A stretch of DNA of 64,000 nucleotides from Larix kaempferi (taxonomy: Eukaryota > Streptophyta > Pinopsida > Pinales > Pinaceae), in contig BSBM01000486.1 in the NCBI GenBank assembly GCA_027924585.1, positions 41,308,001 to 41,372,000 of the forward strand, read 5' to 3'. The position numbers and the translations under genes were made by a program. A model generated the notes under the pieces. It saw only the letters and a program-made list of their open reading frames with translations. It was not told where the DNA came from and ran no database searches. Positions 30,401-42,092 of the stretch are shown here, in pieces (position 1 is the first letter of the stretch; each line of letters starts with the position of its first letter).

Positions 30401-32866
30401 AAAATGTGTTTTAACCAACGCAGATTATTACAAAGCCGTGTCTTCTCGTATGTTTATATCATGTGTTTACATTGTTCTCTATCATTCCCAGCATTACTAT
30501 AACATTTGAAACTCCTTATTATTAGACTTGTTGACATTAATTATTTTTGAAGTTGGTTTCAGAATTCGTAAAGATACATTGTTATGGCGTTGTATGCAAC
30601 TATCTTAATTCTCTAATTATGGTAACCCAAAAATGAAGTCAAGTGAAAGTGAAAGAAAACATCCAAAAGTTTGTTTACACAATGTTTTTATATACATCAA
30701 GTTTATAAATTTGAGCGTAAATGGCCAATATGGATATGAATAAGAAGGGTAAAGCACCAATTTTTTTAGTAATATTAAAACACTTAAATATGTATTTTTA
30801 AATTTTAGAAAATTTAAAAACATATGTATTAATTTAAAATTTTAAAGTTATTTTCTTTGTAAGTTACACTCTTTTCCAAGTTCACGTTGACTGGTATCCA
30901 TATTTTGATGTAACAAATGGGGTCTTACATTGAGATATCGATTCAATGGTTAAGTAGTTTTGTGGAAAAAGAATTTTCTTTTCTATTACAATTTTGTGGC
31001 AAAAGTATCATATTTCTATAGCTTCCATCTTGCACCAATAGCTATTAGCAAGTGCGAGGACATTGCATTTGGTGGAAGGAAATGAATAGTTTTGTTTTGT
31101 GTTATTTTTTTTGGGAATATGGCAAACTCTGCTTATGATAAAGACTAAATAAGAAGTCGCCACGTTTCCAATTATAGTGAACTATTCTTTAAACAAGTAG
31201 TTGGGATTTCCTGTGAAAAGATAGAACTAACGCGAGTAACTATCTAAGGTTACCATCATGAGGATATACTTACAAGCATCTGTGAATTATCATCCCAAGT
31301 TGCTAACCTATGATTTGGAACTTGTTTAAGGGAAAAATCTCATGGTGGACTACTCATGCTTAAAGAAATTCAACTAAGAAACCATCTATAGTTTAAAATC
31401 TAAGAAAATATTAATCTCAATGTCATTCATTATGATTCCATTTTTTAGGCTTAATGTTAAATCCTACAATGGGGAAAGCCTTAGAAACGATAATTCACTA
31501 CAAGCAAGGCAACAAAATGATCCACAAAAATAACAAATGATTATATAATGCAATGCCTTTCAATAAAATTGGATAACAATGCCTTTCTAAAGAAACCAAA
31601 TGATCCGTTTCCACTAGCTTGAATAAAATTGGCTTGTTACTTGATATCCAAATGACTCCATATGGTCTCAATGGATTTTGGATAATATTGCCTTGCTTTA
31701 AAACAAACAAAGGACTTAGCACGACAACCTTACCAATACCACCAACTAATCCATATACTTGATAAGATCATAGCTTTACTTTGATGATGAGTTACGCCAA
31801 GATTTTTCTCGATTCATAAGCTTCTTTAACTTTATTTTAACATATAGTTCTAAAATAGGACAAAATGTTAAGCTTTTCATTTAGTTTGATTGTAGCCTCT
31901 TTAACTTTATTTTAACATATAGTTTTGAAATAGGACAAAATGTTAGATTTTTCATTTAGTTTGACCACTCATTTGATCTTTTTATATAGAACCTCTAGTG
32001 AAGTAGCTTTCCATGAATTGTAATGCAATTACAAAGATAAAATAAGCAAACGCAAGTGTGGGTACATATTGAAAAAGAACACATAAAGCTCACAATAAAC
32101 ATTGAAAAATGAACAAATGAGAAGAAAAACACTAGGATTGAGAACATATATATCATTAAATAGACAAAGACATGCACAATCATCCTTTTGAGCTAGTGGC
32201 AATGTCAAAGACATTGCCACCTCGTGGCTCTTGTTTAATATATGGTTTGAGCATTTTTTATGGGATATGCTTCCACGTTGCCATATGGTTAAGCTTTTAG
32301 CGCTTCACATATATATGCTTATGGTTATAACATGTATTATATGGTTTAATACATGGCACTTTTGATATGTAATCATGTTGTGTACAGAAATGGTACGATG
32401 TATACAGGTGTCCTTGGCACAATTATTATATATACCCAAAAAGTATACAGGTATCCTATTTATATTTTTTAATTTTATTTTTAATTTCACAAAAGTCACA
32501 TCCTAGGCAGGGTTTATTAGTCAAATCAAATTGCTAGCCAACCAAAAATAAGAATAACTAAAAATAGCCAAGAAAAAATAAGGATTATATAATTTATAAA
32601 ATTTAAAATATAAATTTTTATTTGTCTTAAAATCAATTTAATAATTAAAATTCATAAAACTATAAGCAACTATATAAAAATTTAGAATGAAAATTTGTAA
32701 ATTAATAAAAAGTGAAATCTAAACTGATTGTTATATACCTTGCCTTTGGCAGATATAATAATTTATTATGAGAGATAAATTATTTTAAATTAGAAAATTA
32801 ATAAAAACATTAGAAATATATAACTCTTATGGGAAGAACGGAGTTAAGCAAAAGGTAAACTATATA
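27481..32866. other. AT-rich intergenic DNA with local duplications, no gene
   Basis: Only short, unsupported frames. Direct duplications: 27607-27671 (ATGAATTTTTAGCTGATATG twice); 29746-29790 (CCGTGGAACCACACACCCAC twice); about 30005-30080 (TGGATTCTT.CGAAGCAT units); and about 31822-31965 (CTTTAACTTTATTTTAACAT, two units of roughly 70 bp). The abundance of recent small duplications is typical of decaying intergenic DNA. Confidence 0.6.
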
Positions 32867-33071
32867 ACGTGGCCAACTATATTCTTTAATTGAGAAACAA
32901 ACCAGATACCATGTCTCTCTTTGCTATAAAGTATTATGACAAAATGGAATAAATGTCATAGGAAAACTTTATCACCTGTCAAACTTTTAAAGTTGAGAAG
33001 CACATGAATTTAACGTGGCCAACTATATTCTTTAATTGAGAAACAAACCACATACCCTGTCTCTCTTTTTT
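32867..33071. repeat. 144-bp tandem duplication that received a LINE
   Basis: One complete unit (about 32867-33010) begins AACGTGGCCAACTATATTC. A second unit starts at 33011 but is interrupted after ATACCCTGTCTCTCTTTTTT. Its remainder resumes at 36034 (ATACCATGTCTCTCTTTGC) and runs to 36137, matching 32906-33009 over 104 bp with one mismatch. Thus the LINE lies inside copy 2. Confidence 0.85.
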
Positions 33072-33477
33072 TCCAAGTAAAATATAACTTACTATTAATA
33101 AGCGAAATAGTAAATAGTTCCATACACATAATGTCAAGTAGTCCCATCCAAATCATCCAAAGGACATATCCCCAGAGCATAAGCTACATACATAGAGTCC
33201 AAAAATCAAAGGAAAGGTACCCCGTACCACCATCCCCAATAACAAAGGGAAAAAACATATATCTGCCAACGATCAAGTCCATAATAAACAACAAAAGAAG
33301 GGACCAACCTCTCCAATAAATAACATAACAATAAAGCCGATCAAAAGTATGAAAACCCCCACAAGAGCCAGTGGATCCAACAGGATGTTGGATATCCCAT
33401 AAAACTAAGTGCCTGCAGGAGAAAAAGGACCATAAACAAAAAAGTCAGCAGAAAATAGACGAGTCCAATAAATGGAC

Positions 33478-33945
33478 TCAGGGACCATACAAAGAACCAT
33501 GTGTGATAAGACAGCCATCCCGCCACTCCTCCCAAAAAATGAGACCATTCGGAGATGTCAATGCCAACTTAGAGAGAGAATCTGCATCCTGATTGCATTC
33601 CCGAAAAATATGGGCAAAATGTATATGCTCAAAACCATTGATAGTTGAGCGAATATCATCCTTCCAAAAGGAAAGTATCATAATGTCCAATGGGGCAGAA
33701 TCCAGAACCCAAGAGATAATAGAGAGAGAGTCCCCAAACACCACTAGGGACGAGACCTCAAGGCGACGGGCAAAAACTAATAATAACCAAAGAGCACATA
33801 GCTCACTACGGGTGTTTGTGCCAATCCCAAAATGCATCCAAATACGAAAATAGTAACAGATAGAGAGGTGTAATATCACACCCCTGCCACAAGAGCCCGA
33901 ACCCCAGTCCGATGCACCATCAAAAAAACCACATGGGTAGACCAA
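33478..33945 (-). pseudogene. LINE C-terminal RNase H domain
   Basis: Same frame again. Acidic active-site positions are visible in FFDGASDWGSGS, ELCALWLLLVFARR and VFGDSLSIISW, with the closing HIFRECNQDADSLSK signature. Plant L1 elements often carry this domain to remove RNA from hybrids. The last TGA at 33478-33480 may be its natural end. Confidence 0.88.
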
Positions 33946-34230
33946 AACCGGCGGGTTGAACCGGCGACGACAAGGAAGTATTTGAGCGTGGGCCGGAACA
34001 GCATATAATCATCGATATTCCATAAAAGCCACAACAGTTCTACAAGCAGACCGTTCCAAGCAAGGCTGGATATTCTCAAACACCCCGCGGTTCTGCGACA
34101 GCCAGACCTCCCAGACCATAAAACATGGAAGGGAAACAAAATCGGACAAGCCATTCAACCAAGTAGCCATGCAATGTTGAAAAGAATTGGACCACCAAAT
34201 CAAATTCCCACCAACCAAGGTAAAAATTAA

Positions 34231-34602
34231 CTACCAGAGGTTCAGAACAAAGCTACAATTGTAGAATAAGTGATCAACCGATTTAACCTGAGAGAAGCAC
34301 AGAAAGCATCTGCTAGGACCAGCAAAACCCCAGTGGCACAAATTATCCCAAGTCAAGATCCAATTGTTCATAGCCAGCCAGATGAAACATTTAATTTTCA
34401 GCTGGATATCAAGTTTCCAAAGTGACTTATGCCATCCTGTCCCAAGCATATGCATGCCCGCAAATAATGACTTATAAGCAAGTTTGGCAGATACAAATCC
34501 ATGTGCAATGTCCCATGACCACACCAACTTGTCTGGGGCATCGGACAATTGTATATTCCCCCAATTTAGGAACCTGGTGTATTCATACCATTCAACAATC
34601 AA
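34231..34602 (-). pseudogene. LINE zinc-finger region (zf-RVT)
   Basis: In frame with the RT. It contains WDIAHGFVSAKLAYKSLF and CFLCFSQVKSVDHLFYNC, the C-x2-C-x7-H-x4-C zinc-binding reverse-transcriptase finger of plant LINEs. It ends at TAG (34231-34233); the frame then continues to a TGA at 34009-34011. Confidence 0.85.
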
Positions 34603-34620
34603 GTTGCCCTGAAGTCCAAG

Positions 34621-36033
34621 CTATTGAGTAGTGATCCAAGTCGAATGACGACCACCATCCCGCGGCCATATAGCAGCATGCGATAATCTGAACAAACCTT
34701 TCGCATGTAGAATAGCCAACAGAAACTGAGATAAACGAAAAGCAGGCGAGCCTCCAAGGATAGGGTCGATGCCAAGCCGAATATTCCTACCATTGCCAGG
34801 AAACCATGAAAGCCAATTTGAGATAATAGAAAATGAGCCCATCAGTCCATTCCAGAAATTTGAGACACCTGAAACAACCGGGCGGCCCCTACGAAACCAG
34901 TCAACCACAGAACAGGTTTTAAGATATTTAGCTCGAATGATCAGACACCAGATCAAGTCATCAAAGAGAGCTCGCCAAAGGATTTTAGCGTGGAGCGCAT
35001 CAATAAACAATTCCAAGTTCTTTATATCCCACCCCCACAATTCCCAGGGGGTAGCCAGTGTGCTCCAGCTAATCAAATGGATTTTCTCTGATTCCAAATC
35101 CCCAGACCAAAGAAAATTGAAGAACAATCGTCTTAAATGATGAATGATTGATTTGGGGATCTTGCATAAAGAAAACCAGTACACCCCAAGATTCTGCAGG
35201 ACCGATTTAGCCAACGTGAGTCTGCCACCCAGAGATAAATAACGCAGGCACCAATTCCTAGTACGTGTTTCAAATCTCCGCAGTAGCCAAGTCCAATCCA
35301 TGGAATGACAATCGCATGGATTAATAAAGAATCCCAGATACTTAGTGCCATGATTCAACGGCTTGAAATCAAATGGAAGAAAAGAGGCGATCTCAAGTTT
35401 AATATCCTCCACCAAACTCGAGTGAATGAAGCGGGATTTGAGAAAATTGACCCGCATACCAGTGACATTGCAGAACAAATCCAGGATTTTTTTATACTGC
35501 CTCCATTCCACCACCAATCCCAAACCAAAAAGCATCGCATCATCCACAAATAAAGAATGTGTAACAGAAATGCCCCGGGCCACCTTAATACCCAAAATGT
35601 GTCCATCCAATCTAGCTTTGTGAATGGAAAGGCTCAGTCCCTCAATAACAAGTAGAAATAATAATGGCGAGAGTGGACAGCCCTGACGAAGCCCCCTAGA
35701 GGCCTTAAAGAAATCAGAAGGTTTACCATTTATAAGCACAACGTAGTTGACAGAACTAACACAAGCCAGAATCCATTTCATCACCTGCCAAGGGAGCCCA
35801 ATCTGAATGAGAAGCAGTCTAAGAAAGGTCAAATCCACATGGTCATATGCCTTCATCAAGTCAAGTTGGAGGACCAAAGCATTCAAGTGACGCTGATTAA
35901 TACTGTGAAACACCTCCTGGGCAACCCCCACCACATCCAGTATCTGACGACCCTCCAAAAAACCATATTGCTCAGCAGATATAAATTTAGACAGGATAGG
36001 TTTGATCCTCCGAGCAATAACCTTAGAGATAAT
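34621..36033 (-). pseudogene. LINE reverse transcriptase, 5'-truncated
   Basis: The frame enters at 36033 with IISKVIARRIKPIL and QYGFLEGRQIL. It carries LQLDLMKAYDHVD (first catalytic Asp), SRGLRQGCPLSPLLFLLVIE, the FVDDAMLFG box (FxDD variant of YxDD) and thumb-region motifs such as YLGF and SLGGRLTLAKSVL. It would reverse-transcribe LINE RNA at nicked target DNA. The missing N-terminus includes the endonuclease and ORF1, so the copy is dead on arrival. It ends at TAG (34621-34623), after which the same frame resumes. Confidence 0.9.
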
Positions 36034-36137
36034 ATACCATGTCTCTCTTTGCTATAAAGTATTATGACAAAATGGAATAAATGTCATAGGAAAACTTTAT
36101 CACCAGTCAAACTTTTAAAGTTGAGAAGCACATGAAT

Positions 36138-36634
36138 CGAGCAAATCGTATCATCTATCCCACTTTGCTATAAATTTGAGGCACAACACCAAATTTGAAT
36201 TGAGTACAGGGAGTTAAATATCCGTTTAACGCTAGCTGATTATTTTTTTTTTAACCATGAGAAAATCGTATACTATTAATAAGAGTAAAACAGTATAAAA
36301 TAGTATAGAAAGTTACAAATACCAAGGTTCTAATCAACTTTCACAACAAAAAGATTAATAATAGATAACAAGCCTAATTCACAAATATCCAAAAAAAAAC
36401 AACTCCCCCGAAGCACCAAAATCCAAGATAAACATAAATCCAAATGACAAAGACAACAGGCACAGGGCAACCCACCAAGACTTTGTTTTTGAAACTTGTA
36501 AGCACGGTCTCGACTGGGTGAAGCAATAGAAACCTCGGTATTGGTAAGTTGAAAAAACCGAAATTGTCTTGTCTTGTCTTTTGAAATGGGTTTATTCAAA
36601 ATTCAAATATTGGCCGAGAAGCATATACATAATA
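36138..36634. other. Intergenic, no gene seen
   Basis: AT-rich sequence following the interrupted tandem unit. Minus-strand 36330-36599 is open but has no ATG context or domain. Confidence 0.5.
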
Positions 36635-36651
36635 ATGCAGTTGTTAGATGA

Positions 36652-37130
36652 CTGTTTTTGGGGACTCCAGGGTGACAATCAAATGGGCACTTAAGGAATA
36701 TAATTTTAATATTATTGCTTTACATCAGTGGTGTCGCAGAGTTTGTGATAAAATACAATGATTCAAAGATATTATATTTGAACACATTTATCGACAATTC
36801 AACATGATTGTTGATACACTCTCAAAAGAAGCACATGGAGGTGATGAAGGTTTTGTCTATTGGACAGAATACATTGAGAAACAAGTTTGTGCATTAGGAA
36901 GGGTCAATTTGTTTGAATATTACTAGTCTGTGATGAGCATATATTTTTGTGAGATGTTATATCATGTGTTTTTTTTCTATGAGAGATCTAGTATAGAACT
37001 TGGGTTTACTTAGAAGACTTTTGGAGGCAGTTTTTGAACTTAAGTCTTATGAAGACTTATATTTTTGTACTATTTGATTCGTGTTAATGAATACCATTAA
37101 TAAGACTTTTTTCCACTGAAGAAAAAAAAA
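36652..37130 (+). mobile_element. Very short 5'-truncated LINE insertion with poly(A)
   Basis: 479 bp flanked by a perfect 17-bp target duplication ATGCAGTTGTTAGATGA (36635-36651 and 37131-37147) and ending in A9 (37122-37130). The coding part is the end of a LINE RNase H: TIKWALKEYNFNIIALHQW, a TGA, then EHIYRQFNMIVDTLSKEAHG, ending FEYY and TAG at about 36924. The remaining 200 bp is 3' UTR. It is another LINE family from the one at 33-36 kb and in the opposite orientation. Confidence 0.9.
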
Positions 37131-37309
37131 ATGCAGTTGTTAGATGATGAAGTTGGTTGTTTAGTTGGATGGTTATCTGCTATTGCTTTAGCACAACTCG
37201 AGTTAAGTGAAACCGTTACAGGATTGGTGAATTTAACCAATGCTGTAATAACCTGCTTAAGTAATTGCACTTTTTATTACTAGCACAGCCACAAGTGAAA
37301 TGACCACCA

Positions 37310-37520
37310 ACTACTTAGTTTTGTGGAGATAGTTGGTTCCAAAAGCTAAGAACTAAACTAATTAATATAAACATAAAACAAATATTATTTAATAAACATA
37401 CCCCTTCTCTTAACCACTGATAGTTGGTTCTTAAACAAATGCTAAAGATCAAACTAATCATTATAAACAGAAAACAAATACTATTTAATAAGCATACACA
37501 TTTTCTTAACAACCAACAAC
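37310..37520. repeat. Tandem duplication of about 95-100 bp
   Basis: Two diverged copies containing GATAGTTGGTTC, AA.CTAATTAATATAAACA and ATTATTTAATAA.CATAC. No coding content. Confidence 0.7.
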
Positions 37521-37902
37521 CGTTTAACTTACCTTATTTAAATCTTAATCAAAATGCATTTGAGCATAACAAGATACTATGACGATGAAACAAATCCCCA
37601 TTGTACACTTGTTACACTCAAGTTAATCTTGTTGATCCACTCAAGAAAGTCCAAAATCCCAGATAATATCTAAACCCTATAGATGTAAGAAACTTGATAA
37701 GAAAAAGACTTTAGTGGGAGACGGGTGCCAAAGATGTCATGGCCATCATAACAGGTCCCAAACTCAATGACATAAATGGTTTTGGACTGAGAACTTGAGA
37801 AACTTATGTTGTAATGTTGTAAATGGATACGTCCAATTCTTCCCTTAAGCAATTCATGAAATATATCGACAATGCCCATGATGTGCGCTTCATCAAGCTG
37901 CA

Positions 37903-38370
37903 ATGTATTCCTTTATGAGATGCATTAAGATCTATTGCAGATATTTATCGATGCAGCATCTCTGCAACTGTAATTGCATTGTATTCTGGATAGTGAGAGA
38001 TATCTCAGGCATACTTGCTATGAGGATGTTTGGAATGATAAAACAACGGTCTGATTCACTGTGCCTGCTACCTTCTCTGCAGTGCAAGAGAAATGGCTGC
38101 CATGGGTGCGACTGGAACGTGTTGTATGGGGAGGGTAACTCCAACGAGGAATTCCATGCAGTCTGTGAAGTGCTTGATTTTGATTTTGAGCCACCCATCC
38201 AAGAAAACCCTATTTGCATTGCATTCCAGTGGATCTTGATCCATCCATTGTTGATCTCTGGACTCCACCCACTGATCACTGGACAAAAATGCACATGAGA
38301 TCTTTTAAGACTAAAGACCAGGAAGACAGAGGAGTCATAGTCATGACTTCAGATGCGCAGAAGATCTAGA
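37903..38370 (+). pseudogene. Unidentified coding remnant, left of copia-2
   Basis: The plus strand reads GCDWNVLYGEGNSNEEFHAV, then DFDFEPPIQENPICIAF. After a frame change at about 38230 it reads VDLDPSIVDLWTPPTDHW, MRSFKTKDQEDRGVIVMTSD and AQKI, ending at the copia-2 target site. The composition is strongly protein-like but I do not recognise the family. Frame change and stop suggest a broken gene or gene copy. Copia-2 (38371-44483) interrupts it, and 44484-45300 may be its other half. Confidence 0.45.
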
Positions 38371-38839
38371 TGTTAATATATACTGGAATCTTCTGATTAA
38401 AACAATGAGTAGAAAATTAATATCGGAAGCATACCTGAATCCATTGAAGGAGAAACCTTACAGGAAGAGAACCCTTTGAGATGATCTTCCAATTCTAGCC
38501 ACTAGATTCTGCGTCAACTTCTCTTGAGAGGATTTTCAGAAATTGGAATGCGTCGTGGTAGAATGGGGACCATAACCTTATTTATAAACCGCTAGGGTAG
38601 TTCACAATAACCGCTAGGGCAGTTTTAATTTTATCATAATTATATTTCCGCCCCTCATAGAAATAATAATTATCTAATGGTATCTACACAATAATCTCAT
38701 GACAATTATACCCTTAAGCCAATTAATCAATTATTAATTAGATCACTATATTTAGGCTTAATTAAATGATAGCACACACATTTTAATTATTTACATGTGT
38801 GGCCCAAATTATAGATTAATTATGAAAATTATTCTAACA
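38371..38839 (-). repeat. LTR of copia-2 (3' LTR in element orientation)
   Basis: 469 bp, plus-strand ends TGTTAATATATACTGG...AAATTATTCTAACA. It differs from its partner at ATATCGG/ATAGCGG and ATTATGAAA/ATTACGAAA only. Confidence 0.96.
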
Positions 38840-38856
38840 ATCTCCCACTGGGCCAC
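38840..38856 (-). promoter_or_regulatory. Polypurine tract of copia-2
   Basis: Minus-strand GGCCCAGTGGGAGAT lies against the LTR. A second AGTGGGAGTTT occurs at about 39250-39262, next to the RNase H stop, as in copia-1, where the tract is also doubled. Confidence 0.7.
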
Positions 38857-39260
38857 ATGCATATGTAATCAAATAAATGTGCTTAACCTTATGAGCTCAA
38901 AATTTGCTATCATGTCCTTAGGGTATATCCGAACAATCTGGTCCATTAACTATACTGATATAGGATCAAGGTGGCCTTTGTTACATCAATCGTTACTAGA
39001 CCAATCAATGGTCACATATATCTGCATAGCTAAATGACATAGATCAATCATGAGTGCATAGCATGGAAATTACATGCAATGTGATCTATTCATGCCTATT
39101 TCCAACTGGTCCTACTTAACTTTATTAAGATCAAATTTTTATCATAATTTAACAGAGTGCAATAAAATGAATACTTTATTTCTGCAGAACACAATCCAAA
39201 TGTATAGATAAAGTCTAAACATAACATAGAGCAATATACAATGAATAATATAAACTCCCA
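38857..39260 (-). other. 3' untranslated interior of copia-2
   Basis: About 400 bp between polypurine tract and the end of the coding frame. No coding potential. AT-rich. Confidence 0.6.
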
Positions 39261-42092
39261 CTAAATCTGAATATCCTCAAATGAGACAACACCCATATGA
39301 GCAGTGTGCTCATGAAAGACCTTGGGTGGTAATCCCTTTGTAAGCGGATCCGCTATCATGGAGTTTGTTCCAATATGCTCTATGGATATCTGTCCACTCT
39401 GTACTTTTTCTTTTACAACTAGGAACTTGATATCAATGTATTTTGATTTTGTAGAACTCCTGTTGTTATTGGAATATAAAACTGCTGATTTATTGTCACA
39501 AAATATCTTTAGTGGTCTTTCAATACCATCCAGAACACGCAGTCCAGTGACAAAATTTCGTAGCCATATTCCTTGATTGGATGCCCCATAACATGCTACA
39601 AACTCTGCTTCCATGGTGGATGAAGTTATGAGTGTCTGTTTGGCAGACCTCCATGAAATTGCTCCACCAGCCAACAGATAAATATAGCCTGATGTGGATC
39701 TTCTGCTGTCTTGGCATCCAGCAAAGTCGGAGTCGGAATACCCAATGATCTCTAACTGATCCGATCTCCTATATGTAAGCATGTACTCTTTTGTTCTCTG
39801 TAAATATCTCATAACCCTCTTGGCTGCTCTCCAATGATCCATTCCAGGGTTACTTAGATATCTGCCTAACATGCCAACAATGTACGCAATATCCGGACGT
39901 GTACATACCTGAGCATACATTAGACTCCCCACAGCCGAAGCGTAAGGAATCTTCTGCATTTCTTGACTTTCTAAACTATTTTTAGGGCATTGATTAAGAC
40001 TGAATTTGTCTCCTTTAGCGACAGGGGTATCACCTGGTTTGCTATTTTGCATGCCATACCTTTTGAGGACTTTATCAATATAGGTCCTTTGTGACAATCC
40101 TAAAATACCCCTAGAACGATCTCGGTGTATCTGGATTCCTAAGACAAAGGAGGCATCACCAAGATCTTTCATCTCAAAATGTTTTGATAAAAATCTCTTG
40201 GTGTCGTGCAATATGCTAATATCATTTGTGGCTAGCAATATGTCATCGACATATAAAACCAGGAAAATATACTTACTCCCACTGAATTTGTGATACACAC
40301 ATTCATCCATAAGATTTGCCTCAAAACCACATGAGACAATAATTTGATGAAACTTGAAGTACCACTGACGAGAAGCTTGCTTGAGCCCATAAATGGATTT
40401 AGTTAATTTACAAACCATATTCTTTGAGTCTTCGGACACAAAATTTTCTGGTTGTACCATATAAATTGTTTCATCAATGTCACCATTGATAAACGCTGTT
40501 TTAACATCCATTTGATGTAACTCAAGATCATAATGTGCAACTAGTGCCATGATTATCCTGAAAGAGTCCTTCGTAGAAACTGGAGAGAAGGTCTCTTTGA
40601 AGTCAATTCCTTCTTTTTGAGTAAAGCCTTTAGCTACAAGACGTGCTTTATATCTTTCTACATTACCATTTGAATCCCGCTTGGTTTTAAATATCCATTT
40701 ACAACCAATGGGCTTCGTACCAACTGGTAATGGGACAAGTTCCCAAACTGTATTGTCTTGCATAGATTTGTACTCTTCATTCATGGCTTCAATCCATTTC
40801 TGAGAGTTGGAACTTTTCATGGCTTGCTGTAAGTTGATTGGATCATCTTCCATCATTCCACTTTCTACCTCACGTTCCTGGAGATATACGATATAATCGT
40901 CCGAAATTGCACTTCTCCTCTCTCTAGTGGATCTCCTTAATGGCATATTTTCTTGAGGTTGTTGAGTTTGTTCTTCAGGAGCAATGTCCTCATTTGCAAT
41001 GGGTTGAACAATTAAGGGTTGAACAATATTGTCTGTTGGTTGAGGATCCAAGTTTACTTCTTGATCAATGATAGGTAGTGAAACATGTACATTATCAAAA
41101 ACAATAGTAGATCCCTCTTCCTCCTCAAAGACAATATTCCTAGCTTGATTTCTCCCCCCAAACTCAACATCCTCAAAAAATGTTGCAGTTCCCGTCTCAA
41201 AAATTGACCTAATAGTAGGATCATAAAATTTAAAACCCCTTGATCGCTCTGCAGGCTTATTACAGAAGAAACATGTTACCTCAACTTTCTGTTTCTTTTG
41301 TTCTGAACCCTTAGAAACAGCAACCTTATTATCCTTATTCTTTCGTTTGCCCTTATCCTTGGAAGTGCTAGCCAGATGAGCACTTTCGGTCTTGTCTTGC
41401 TTCAATCTCTCTTCCTCTTGCACACAAAATGAAATGAGCTCATTAAGAGTCCATTTATCCTTTTGACAGTTATAACTGACCTTGAATTGATTAAATTGTG
41501 CAGGAAGAGAGATGAGAACCAAATGCACGAGAAAATCATCAGATAACTCGAGTTTCAAAGCCTTAAGTTTTGAAGCAAGATGAGACATCTCCATGATGTA
41601 CTCCCGAACATTACCCTTGCTTTTGTACTTCATTGAAATCAAGCTTGCTAAAAGCGTGCTCGTTTCAGCCTTGTCGTTTTTGGCAAAACGTTTCTGAATT
41701 TCTGCAAGGAAGTCACTGGCATTAGTAACCTCATTGGTTACCGCACCTCTGAAAGCTTCTGGAATGCCGCGCTTCATGATCATAAGACTTAGCCTATTTG
41801 AACGTTCCCACTTATCCCAATAAACCTCATCCTCTTGAGTACTATCCTCATTGAGTTCATCGGGTTTGGGCATTCTCAAAGCTAAATCTATATCCATGCA
41901 GCCTAAGAGAATCATCATATTCTCTTTCCAGTCCTTAAAATTAGTCCCATTTAACATAGGGACATTATTGATGTTGGCAGATATAGAAGTAGTTGATATA
42001 AAAGCTGAAATAGAGAACAAAATAAAATGAATTAAATAAACCATCATGTTCACATAAAAGAAGCAATTAAACACATAATCTTTAAATGACAT
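39261..42092 (-). CDS. Gag-RT-RNase H fusion polyprotein of copia-2
   Basis: 943 codons with no stop. Residues about 35-240 are a UBN2-type gag (NNVPMLNGTNFKDW, then LISLPAQFNQFKVSYNC). The zinc knuckle begins CFFCNKPA but its second half is lost; the frame jumps to ERSRGFKFYDPTIRSIFETG, the tail of copia integrase. The variable linker, RT (WELVPLPVGTK; FLVLYVDDILLATND) and RNase H (GYSDSDFAGC, SSTMEAEFVA, FCDNKSAV) follow and end FEDIQI. Roughly 400-500 residues of protease and integrase are missing without disturbing the frame. The first 32 residues are hydrophobic and may be intronic (acceptor-like TTCTCTATTTCAG precedes the conserved part). RT and RH motifs look intact. Confidence 0.93.
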   Translation of the reverse strand: MSFKDYVFNCFFYVNMMVYLIHFILFSISAFISTTSISANINNVPMLNGTNFKDWKENMMILLGCMDIDLALRMPKPDELNEDSTQEDEVYWDKWERSNRLSLMIMKRGIPEAFRGAVTNEVTNASDFLAEIQKRFAKNDKAETSTLLASLISMKYKSKGNVREYIMEMSHLASKLKALKLELSDDFLVHLVLISLPAQFNQFKVSYNCQKDKWTLNELISFCVQEEERLKQDKTESAHLASTSKDKGKRKNKDNKVAVSKGSEQKKQKVEVTCFFCNKPAERSRGFKFYDPTIRSIFETGTATFFEDVEFGGRNQARNIVFEEEEGSTIVFDNVHVSLPIIDQEVNLDPQPTDNIVQPLIVQPIANEDIAPEEQTQQPQENMPLRRSTRERRSAISDDYIVYLQEREVESGMMEDDPINLQQAMKSSNSQKWIEAMNEEYKSMQDNTVWELVPLPVGTKPIGCKWIFKTKRDSNGNVERYKARLVAKGFTQKEGIDFKETFSPVSTKDSFRIIMALVAHYDLELHQMDVKTAFINGDIDETIYMVQPENFVSEDSKNMVCKLTKSIYGLKQASRQWYFKFHQIIVSCGFEANLMDECVYHKFSGSKYIFLVLYVDDILLATNDISILHDTKRFLSKHFEMKDLGDASFVLGIQIHRDRSRGILGLSQRTYIDKVLKRYGMQNSKPGDTPVAKGDKFSLNQCPKNSLESQEMQKIPYASAVGSLMYAQVCTRPDIAYIVGMLGRYLSNPGMDHWRAAKRVMRYLQRTKEYMLTYRRSDQLEIIGYSDSDFAGCQDSRRSTSGYIYLLAGGAISWRSAKQTLITSSTMEAEFVACYGASNQGIWLRNFVTGLRVLDGIERPLKIFCDNKSAVLYSNNNRSSTKSKYIDIKFLVVKEKVQSGQISIEHIGTNSMIADPLTKGLPPKVFHEHTAHMGVVSFEDIQI

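Larger units (their letters stand above)
33072..36033 (-). mobile_element. 5'-truncated L1-type LINE
   Basis: A minus-strand non-LTR retrotransposon of about 2.96 kb. Its 3' end abuts a T-run (33065-33071, poly(A) in element orientation), and its 5' end breaks off inside reverse transcriptase at 36033. The target duplication is about 17 bp (ATACC.TGTCTCTCTTT) with one difference. All recognisable domains share one reading frame, broken by at least three stops. 33072-33477 is the 3' untranslated part. Confidence 0.9.

Noticed and set aside
33131-36057. Plus-strand frames at 33.1-36 kb
   Set aside because: They are antisense shadows of the LINE coding sequence on the minus strand.
32906-36137. 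104-bp direct repeats flanking the LINE as a giant target duplication
   Set aside because: A second partial repeat copy at 33011-33071 shows a pre-existing tandem duplication with an ordinary target duplication of about 17 bp.
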